Below the pieces are notes generated by a model. The model made no database searches and was not told the origin of the DNA. It saw only the letters and a list, made by a program, of their open reading frames with translations. A DNA stretch of 9,992 nucleotides from Pseudomonadota bacterium. GTDB lineage: Bacteria > Pseudomonadota > Gammaproteobacteria > Burkholderiales > SCOH01. Positions 5,376 through 9,992 of this stretch are shown piece by piece (the stretch's first letter is position 1; every line of letters starts with the position of its first letter). The stretch lies in assembly GCA_030917985.1 (NCBI GenBank), contig JAUPTR010000261.1:1-9992 (forward strand). Direction: 5' to 3'. A program made the position numbers and the translations under genes.

Positions 5376-5629
5376 GGCGTTGTGTATTGACTGACGTTCG
5401 CAGCATGGACGACGTTTATCGGCAGCTGGCAGAACAATTGCCGTTGCCGGCCCATTTTGGCAACAATCTGGATGCGCTGTGGGATGCTCTCAGCACCGAT
5501 CTGCCGGGGCCGCTGGAAATCGTCTGGCATCGCCCGCACACCCTCGGCGCCCGTGCCGAGGATCTGCTTGAGCTGCTGCGGGAAGCGGAGCAAAGCCGCG
5601 ACGACCTGTCGTTTCTGATTGCCCCTTGA
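5366..5629 (+). CDS. Barstar-family ribonuclease inhibitor
   Basis: This 87-residue cytoplasmic protein matches barstar (89 residues), which plugs the barnase active site and protects the producing cell. The hallmark helix LPLPAHFGNNLDALWDAL carries Asp36, Trp39 and Asp40 (barstar D35, W38, D39), and Glu73 in LREAEQS corresponds to E76. Barstar Tyr29 is His30 here. There is no signal peptide, as expected for an intracellular inhibitor. The ATG lies inside the last codons of the RNase gene (10-base overlap), so translation of the two is coupled and the inhibitor is made whenever the enzyme is. The gene could start slightly later, but this ATG gives the full N-terminal strand. Confidence 0.92.
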   Translation: MSLRRCVLTDVRSMDDVYRQLAEQLPLPAHFGNNLDALWDALSTDLPGPLEIVWHRPHTLGARAEDLLELLREAEQSRDDLSFLIAP

Positions 5630-5736
5630 CCCCCGCATTCCGCCCAACAAGAGCCTTTTTCAAGCCACGTAGCGCGTCGAAAACCGCGGCAGACAATATC
5701 GTTACACGACAATAATTCATTATTTCCTGAAACATC

Positions 5737-5994
5737 ATGCCCACCCTGCTCCGACTGTTTTCCTACGCCCGGCCCCGCTCCCTGATCCTATGGGCACTTG
5801 CCATGACGCTGGGACTGATCGGCATGATCATTCTCGCCAGCGGTAGCGCGCCGCTGCTTTACAGCCTGACAGCAGGGGTTTCGCTACTGCTGTGGCTGCC
5901 CTTGTTGTACGACCTGCTGCCGGTTATCTGGCATGTGTTGCAACATGGCAATTGGCCGAGTGAACGGCGCCGCTATCTGATCAGCAAAGACTGA
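5737..5994 (+). CDS. Small two-helix membrane protein, function unknown
   Basis: This 85-residue protein has a basic N-terminal start (LLRLFSYARPRS), a first hydrophobic helix (about 15-35, with a glycine-rich face) and a second (about 42-67). It ends in a positively charged C-terminus, HGNWPSERRRYLISKD. By charge balance both ends are probably cytoplasmic. I do not recognise a family. Codon use and GC match the neighbours, the ATG gives a complete membrane topology, and there is no competing frame, so it is probably real. The ribosome binding site is poor. It is separated by 107 bases from the barstar gene, with no clear terminator, and could either join that transcript or have its own promoter. 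Confidence 0.65.
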   Translation: MPTLLRLFSYARPRSLILWALAMTLGLIGMIILASGSAPLLYSLTAGVSLLLWLPLLYDLLPVIWHVLQHGNWPSERRRYLISKD

Positions 5995-6099
5995 GCGTGT
6001 GCCCAGCCACGCGGCAAATCGACCCCGCATTCAGCCAATTTGTCGAAAAACTTTACACTCACTTTAACAAGTCGCTACAACGTGTTGATTTTTATATTG
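5995..6099. other. Intergenic leader region upstream of the PilZ gene
   Basis: The gap after the small membrane protein holds no gene. It becomes AT-rich toward its right end (GTTGATTTTTATATTGC), as regulatory DNA for an RpoN promoter often does. It may contain binding sites for an RpoN activator, but I cannot identify one. Confidence 0.4.
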
Positions 6100-6115
6100 C
6101 GGCACAGTTATTGCA
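6100..6115 (+). promoter_or_regulatory. Sigma-54 (RpoN) -24/-12 promoter match
   Basis: CGGCACAGTTATTGCA matches the sigma-54 consensus TGGCAC-N5-TTGCA with one mismatch. The invariant GG (6101-6102) and GC (6113-6114) are in the exact 10-base spacing. Transcription would start about 12 bases on, near 6126, leaving a leader of about 33 bases before the PilZ ATG at 6159. No sigma-70 promoter of comparable quality is visible there. Confidence 0.6.
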
Positions 6116-6158
6116 TGGTCTATAAAAAACCTAACAATGACAAAAAAGACAACACCAC

Positions 6159-6494
6159 ATGTTTTACAATCAACGAGCCAATCCGCGGGTAAGTTATCGC
6201 GCCCCGGCACGCCTGATCCAGTCCAAGGGATCGGGAATCCGTGCCACAGTTGAAGACATCTCCATCCACGGGCTGAAAGTACGCCATCAGTCGCCGCTGA
6301 CCGAATCCAATTGCCACCTGATCATGCAACTGGCCGATACCGTGGTTCAGGCGCATTGCCGCATCGCCCGCATCAGTGGCATTGCCGGCCAGAATGAATA
6401 TGAAACCGGCCTGCAGTTCATCAAATTCATCAGCATCGGTGCAGTGCAGCAGATTCAGGAATTACTCTCGCTGAAGCCAGCTGCAAACAGCTGA
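6159..6494 (+). CDS. PilZ-domain cyclic-di-GMP receptor protein
   Basis: This 111-residue single-domain protein has both halves of the PilZ cyclic-di-GMP site: R-x3-R at Arg6 and Arg10 (QRANPRVSYR) and D-x-S-x2-G at Asp33, Ser35 and Gly38 (EDISIHGLKV). Between and after these lie the expected beta strands, for example YETGLQFIKF. PilZ proteins of this size act as cytoplasmic adaptors that alter motility, pilus function or exopolysaccharide synthesis when cyclic-di-GMP rises. The partner is not evident here, because the neighbours are unrelated housekeeping genes. An upstream sigma-54 promoter match suggests the gene belongs to an RpoN regulon, which often includes flagella and pili. An overlapping out-of-frame ATG at 6137 lacks homology and is rejected as the start. 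Confidence 0.9.
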   Translation: MFYNQRANPRVSYRAPARLIQSKGSGIRATVEDISIHGLKVRHQSPLTESNCHLIMQLADTVVQAHCRIARISGIAGQNEYETGLQFIKFISIGAVQQIQELLSLKPAANS

Positions 6495-6521
6495 GGCCCG
6501 GGCAGTAAAGGTGTGAATGCG

Positions 6522-6527
6522 TATAAT
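6522..6527 (+). promoter_or_regulatory. -10 element of the B12-radical SAM gene promoter
   Basis: TATAAT in the context GCGTATAATGGC is a perfect -10 hexamer 26 bases before the ATG at 6554. The start site would be near 6534. The -35 region is weak. The GGCGC-TTTT-GCGCC hairpin (6528-6541) overlaps the predicted start and so is probably not fully transcribed. Confidence 0.5.
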
Positions 6528-6553
6528 GGCGCTTTTGCGCCTGCTGCTGCCCG

Positions 6554-8008
6554 ATGCCTGATATTATCCTGAGCACCCTCAACTCGCGTTTTTCCCACGC
6601 ATCATTGGGCCTGCGTTATCTGCTGGCGAATATGGGCGATCTCGCCGGGCGCACCCGGCTTGCCGAATTTGTGATCAACCAGCGCCCGCTGGATATTGTC
6701 GAACGGCTGCTGGCACTGGAGCCACGCATCATCGGCTTTGGCGTCTACATCTGGAACATTGTCGAAACCACCCAGGTGGTGGCGCTGCTGAAGCAGGTCA
6801 GGCCGGATATCCAGATTGTACTGGGTGGCCCGGAGGTATCGTTCGAACAAGATCAGCAGGCGATTATCCGCGATGCCGATTACGTCATCAGCGGCCCGGG
6901 CGATGTCAGCTTTTCCAGGCTGTGCCAGGCGATTCTGTTTGGCCCCAAACCGCTGCAAAAACGCGTTGCCGGCGAACAGGTGCCGCTGGCGCAGCTGAAA
7001 TTCCCCTACCAGCTTTACAGTGATCGCGATCTGGCACACCGGCTGGTTTATGTCGAAGCCTCGCGCGGTTGTCCGTTCAAATGCGAATTCTGCCTGTCTT
7101 CGCTGGACAAGACCTCCCTGCCATTTCCGCTGGATGCATTTCTGGCGGAGCTGGAGCACCTCTATCAGCGTGGCGCGCGCACCTTCAAGTTTGTGGATCG
7201 TACGTTTAACCTCAACATCAAGACCAGCCTGCAGATTCTCGATTTCTTCCTGCAACGGCTGACAGCGGATCTGTTTGTGCACTTCGAGGTGATCCCGGAT
7301 CACCTGCCAGACAAGCTGAAACAGGCGATTGCACAATTTCCGGCCGGCACCCTGCAGCTGGAAATCGGCATCCAGACGTTTAACCCCGAGGTACAGGCAC
7401 TCATCAGCCGCAAGCAGGACAACACCAAGACCGAAGCCAATCTGCGCTGGCTGCGCGAGCATACGCAAGCACACATCCATGCCGACCTGATTGCCGGCCT
7501 GCCGGGGGAATCACTGGAGAGCTTTGCCGCCGGCTTTGACCGGCTACTGGCACTCGGCCCGCAGGAAATCCAGCTGGGCATTCTCAAACGCCTGCGCGGC
7601 ACGCCACTGGCGCGCCACACCGAAGCTTTCGAGATGCGTTACAACCCGCTGCCGCCCTACAACATCCTGCGTAATCGCGATCTGGATTTTGTGACTTTGC
7701 AGCGCCTTAACCGCTTTGCCCGCTACTGGGATCTGATTGGCAACAGCGGGCGCTTTCGCCAGACCTTGCCGCAATTGCTGGGAACACAGCCATTTGCCGA
7801 GTTCATGGCGTTTTCCGACTGGCTGTGGCAACACTCGCAGCAAACCTACCAGATTGCGCTGGAACGCCTGTTTGATCTGGTTTACCAATGGCTAAGCCAG
7901 CAACCGCAACAGGCGGCGCACGCCATGCAAACCTTGCTGCAGGATTATCGTGATACCGGCGCACGCGGCAATCCGGCTTTTTTGCAAAAGACGGGTAACC
8001 CGGCCTGA
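6554..8008 (+). CDS. B12-binding radical SAM protein with DUF4080 C-terminus
   Basis: This 484-residue protein has three parts. Residues 1-145 form a Rossmann-like cobalamin-binding region (IILSTLNSRFSHASLGLRYL, GFGVYIWNIVETTQV and VLGGPEVSFE). Residues about 160-375 form a radical SAM barrel with C-x3-C-x2-C at Cys173, Cys177 and Cys180 (RGCPFKCEFC). The remainder resembles DUF4080, found only with this class. Relatives include the anaerobic Mg-protoporphyrin monomethyl ester cyclase BchE and other cobalamin-dependent methyltransferases, but most members have no known substrate. The usual cobalamin D-x-H-x2-G motif is not seen, so the cofactor may bind base-off in another way. The frame stops directly before the transporter gene. 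The ribosome binding site is weak. Confidence 0.9.
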   Translation: MPDIILSTLNSRFSHASLGLRYLLANMGDLAGRTRLAEFVINQRPLDIVERLLALEPRIIGFGVYIWNIVETTQVVALLKQVRPDIQIVLGGPEVSFEQDQQAIIRDADYVISGPGDVSFSRLCQAILFGPKPLQKRVAGEQVPLAQLKFPYQLYSDRDLAHRLVYVEASRGCPFKCEFCLSSLDKTSLPFPLDAFLAELEHLYQRGARTFKFVDRTFNLNIKTSLQILDFFLQRLTADLFVHFEVIPDHLPDKLKQAIAQFPAGTLQLEIGIQTFNPEVQALISRKQDNTKTEANLRWLREHTQAHIHADLIAGLPGESLESFAAGFDRLLALGPQEIQLGILKRLRGTPLARHTEAFEMRYNPLPPYNILRNRDLDFVTLQRLNRFARYWDLIGNSGRFRQTLPQLLGTQPFAEFMAFSDWLWQHSQQTYQIALERLFDLVYQWLSQQPQQAAHAMQTLLQDYRDTGARGNPAFLQKTGNPA

Positions 8009-8017
8009 TTGATTTGT

Positions 8018-8023
8018 TATGAT
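8018..8023 (+). promoter_or_regulatory. -10-like element of the transporter gene
   Basis: TATGAT (one mismatch to TATAAT) lies 30 bases before the ATG at 8054, just after the radical SAM stop. The -35 region is poor. It supports the ATG at 8054 over an upstream TTG (8009), which lies before this element. The transporter may alternatively be read through from the radical SAM gene. Confidence 0.35.
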
Positions 8024-8053
8024 CCGAGCACCCCTGCCCCCCCCGAGACCAAG

Positions 8054-9145
8054 ATGAGCGCGCCCAAATCGATTCAACGCTTTGAAACCTATATCCAGCT
8101 GGCCATTGTTGTTACGCTGATTTATGCCTGCTTCCGCGTGTTTGCCCCGTTCCTCGGCGCCATCATCTGGGGGGCAATCATTGCCATCTCCCTCTGGCCA
8201 CTGTATCGCCGTATCCGCCATCGCCTGGGCGAGCGCAGCGGGCTGGCCGCCACCGTGCTGGGCCTGGCGCTCGCCAGCCTGCTGGTGATACCACTGATCA
8301 TGCTTGGCATCTCGGTGGTTCAGGGTGTGAACTGGCTGATGGATCAGAATATCAATGTCGAAACCGTCAGAAATTATGAATTGCCCGAATGGCTGCTGGG
8401 CCTGCCGGTGGTGGGTGTAAAAATTGCCCAGGCGTGGCAGAACATGCTGCAGCATTTAAGCGAAACCTTGCAGCAAATTACCCCCTTTCTCAAAGAGGCG
8501 GTGTTATGGCTGGTGAAAAAAAGCACCGGCGCCGGCATGGCTGCGGTGCAGTTTCTGATAGCCATCATTGTCGCCATGATCCTGCTGGCCAAACATCAGG
8601 GCAGCACCGATTTCGCCATGCGCTTTGCGCGCCGTATTTCACCACTGCGTGGCGAATATCTGGCAGACACTGCGCAAAAAACCATTCGTGGCGTGTCTGC
8701 CGGGGTAATGGGCACCGCGTTCGTACAGGCAGCCCTGACCGCCATCGGTCTGATTGTTGCCGGCGTGCCCGCCGCAGCCGCGCTGGGTTTTGCCACCTTC
8801 CTGATCGCCATCGTGCAACTGCCCACCCTGTTCATCTGGGCGCCTGCAGCCTTCTGGCTGTATCAAAGTGGCGACAGTTTCGCCGCCAGCGGTCTGGCAC
8901 TGTGGGGGCTACTGGTGGTGAACACCATCGATAACTTCCTCAAGCCGTATCTGATCAGTCAGGGGGCAGATTTACCGCTGGCGCTGATTTTCATCGGCGT
9001 GATCGGCGGCTTGCTGGCCTGGGGCTTCGTCGGCTTGTTCATCGGCCCGACTATTCTGGCAATTGCCTACACATTGCTGCAGGACTGGCTGTATCAGCAG
9101 GAACATGACACCCCCGCCGAAACACCCAACAAGGATCAAGCCTGA
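8054..9145 (+). CDS. AI-2E family (PerM/YdiK-like) membrane transporter
   Basis: This 363-residue integral membrane protein belongs to the AI-2E exporter family (TqsA/PerM/YdiK) and most resembles YdiK. It has two early helices (about 12-50), a third at 67-88, a soluble middle section (about 90-155), a fourth at about 160-182, and a C-terminal block of four to five helices. The C-terminal block contains the family signature TIDNFLKPYLISQGADLP followed by GVIGGLLAWGFVGLFIGPTILA. Members were proposed to export autoinducer-2, but the substrate of most is unproved and some appear to move Na+ or other ions. I chose ATG 8054 because the residues before it are non-homologous and overlap a likely promoter. 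The stop abuts rlmJ with no gap, so the two are probably co-transcribed. Confidence 0.88.
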   Translation: MSAPKSIQRFETYIQLAIVVTLIYACFRVFAPFLGAIIWGAIIAISLWPLYRRIRHRLGERSGLAATVLGLALASLLVIPLIMLGISVVQGVNWLMDQNINVETVRNYELPEWLLGLPVVGVKIAQAWQNMLQHLSETLQQITPFLKEAVLWLVKKSTGAGMAAVQFLIAIIVAMILLAKHQGSTDFAMRFARRISPLRGEYLADTAQKTIRGVSAGVMGTAFVQAALTAIGLIVAGVPAAAALGFATFLIAIVQLPTLFIWAPAAFWLYQSGDSFAASGLALWGLLVVNTIDNFLKPYLISQGADLPLALIFIGVIGGLLAWGFVGLFIGPTILAIAYTLLQDWLYQQEHDTPAETPNKDQA

Positions 9146-9991
9146 ATGCTGAGTTACCGCCACGCCTTCCATGCCGGCAATCACGCCGATGTGCTCAAGC
9201 ACTGTGTATTACTGCAACTCATGGAATATTTCGGCCGCAAGGACAAACCCTACTGGTATATCGATACCCATGCCGGCGCCGGCATTTATAGCCTGGCAGA
9301 AGGTTACGCCACCAAGAATGGGGAATTTGAAAGCGGCATCGGCCGATTGTGGCAACGTGGCGATCTGCCACCGGCATTACAAACTTATGTCGATGCGGTT
9401 GCCTCCATCAACGAAGACGAAAAGCTGGTGTATTACCCCGGATCACCCTGGGTGGCCTGGCAGGCAATACGCGATATCGACAGGATGCGCCTGTTTGAAT
9501 TACACCCCAGCGATTGCCAATTGCTGCAGGCCAATTTTGAAGGCAGCGGCAGACAGGTGTTGATCGAAAAAGCCGACGGATTTGACGGTCTGAAGGCGAT
9601 GCTGCCACCACCACCGCGCCGCGCCGTGGTGCTGATTGATCCACCATATGAAGACAAGCGTGATTACGCACGGGTTTGCAGCAGCCTCAAGGAAGCCCTG
9701 AAACGTTTTGCCACCGGCTGTTACGCCATCTGGTTTCCATTGCTGCAGCGTGCCGAGTCACGCGATCTGCTGCAGCAATTGCGCGCTGTCACGCCCGGCG
9801 ACTGGCTGTATACCAGCCTGACCGTCAACACCCCGTCGGCAGACGGCTTCGGCATGCATGGTAGCGCGCTGTATATTGTCAACCCGCCCTATAACCTGCC
9901 GGCTACCTTGCAAAAGGTACTGCCCTATCTGGTCGAGCATCTGGGACTGGATCGCGGCGCGGGTTTTGAACTGCAGCACCAGATCAGCTAA
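9146..9991 (+). CDS. rlmJ: 23S rRNA A2030 N6-methyltransferase RlmJ
   Basis: RlmJ methylates the N6 amino group of A2030 in 23S rRNA. The protein is 281 residues (E. coli 280) and complete, its TAA ending one base from the window edge. It starts with the diagnostic MLSYRHAFHAGNHADVLKH, followed by the SAM-binding YIDTHAGAG. The catalytic N6-methylase motif is DPPY at residues 165-168 (VVLIDPPYEDK). Further matches are YYPGSPWVA, ELHPSDCQLL, KADGFDGLKAMLPP and the closing NPPY. The start ATG directly follows the transporter stop, and AAGGATCAAG in that gene serves as the ribosome binding site. Codon use is like the rest of the window. Confidence 0.96.
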   Translation: MLSYRHAFHAGNHADVLKHCVLLQLMEYFGRKDKPYWYIDTHAGAGIYSLAEGYATKNGEFESGIGRLWQRGDLPPALQTYVDAVASINEDEKLVYYPGSPWVAWQAIRDIDRMRLFELHPSDCQLLQANFEGSGRQVLIEKADGFDGLKAMLPPPPRRAVVLIDPPYEDKRDYARVCSSLKEALKRFATGCYAIWFPLLQRAESRDLLQQLRAVTPGDWLYTSLTVNTPSADGFGMHGSALYIVNPPYNLPATLQKVLPYLVEHLGLDRGAGFELQHQIS

Positions 9992-9992
9992 C

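Noticed and set aside
6528..6541. GGCGC-TTTT-GCGCC hairpin as a terminator or leader attenuator
   Set aside because: It straddles the predicted transcription start, has no T-run and is too small to call a regulator.
6602..7480. 292-codon minus-strand frame opposite the B12-radical SAM gene
   Set aside because: It lies entirely within a gene carrying clear radical SAM motifs. Long antisense frames are common in GC-rich coding DNA.
1..9992. CRISPR array, tRNA, rRNA or riboswitch
   Set aside because: No regularly spaced repeats, cloverleaf-like segments or recognisable riboswitch cores were seen.

Overview
The window looks like chromosomal DNA from a Pseudomonadota bacterium, most likely a gammaproteobacterium. 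The evidence is a near full-length RlmM and RlmJ pair of rRNA methyltransferases, a PA0069-type radical SAM protein, a DUF3149 micro-protein, LexA boxes of the CTGT-N8-ACAG type and moderately high GC. I cannot name a genus, and a betaproteobacterium is not excluded. Most of the window is ordinary, compact core genome. The accessory part is the first 830 bases, with a barnase/barstar pair in the middle.

Layout. Bases 1-65 are the tail of an unidentified + strand gene. Bases 66-830 hold no intact gene. They contain a hairpin, a perfect 13-bp inverted repeat, the first codons of an insertion-sequence OrfA-like protein, and what look like the tail of a phage endolysin and the head of an Rz-like spanin joined to it. 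A PA0069-family radical SAM gene (911-1975) follows, behind a promoter with two tandem LexA boxes. A 42-residue DUF3149 membrane protein lies on the - strand (2186-2314), with an FNR/ANR box at the class II activation position. Next on the + strand come rlmM (2542-3633) with an abutting DUF481 outer-membrane protein, then mscL (4463-4903), a secreted barnase-type RNase and its overlapping barstar inhibitor. After these come a small two-helix membrane protein, a PilZ-domain c-di-GMP receptor behind a sigma-54 promoter match, a B12-binding radical SAM/DUF4080 protein, a YdiK-like AI-2E family transporter and rlmJ, which is complete at the right edge.

How the genes work together. rlmM and the DUF481 gene are probably co-transcribed. 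mscL, the RNase and barstar form a tight cluster in which both RNase and barstar appear to rely on translational coupling. The transporter and rlmJ abut directly. The most informative parts are regulatory: predicted SOS control of the radical SAM gene, oxygen control of the DUF3149 gene and RpoN control of the PilZ gene. I saw no CRISPR array, tRNA or rRNA. I do not see a wholly new multi-gene system. The best leads are the mscL-RNase-barstar cluster and the three regulatory predictions. All are readings of raw sequence; no search was run.
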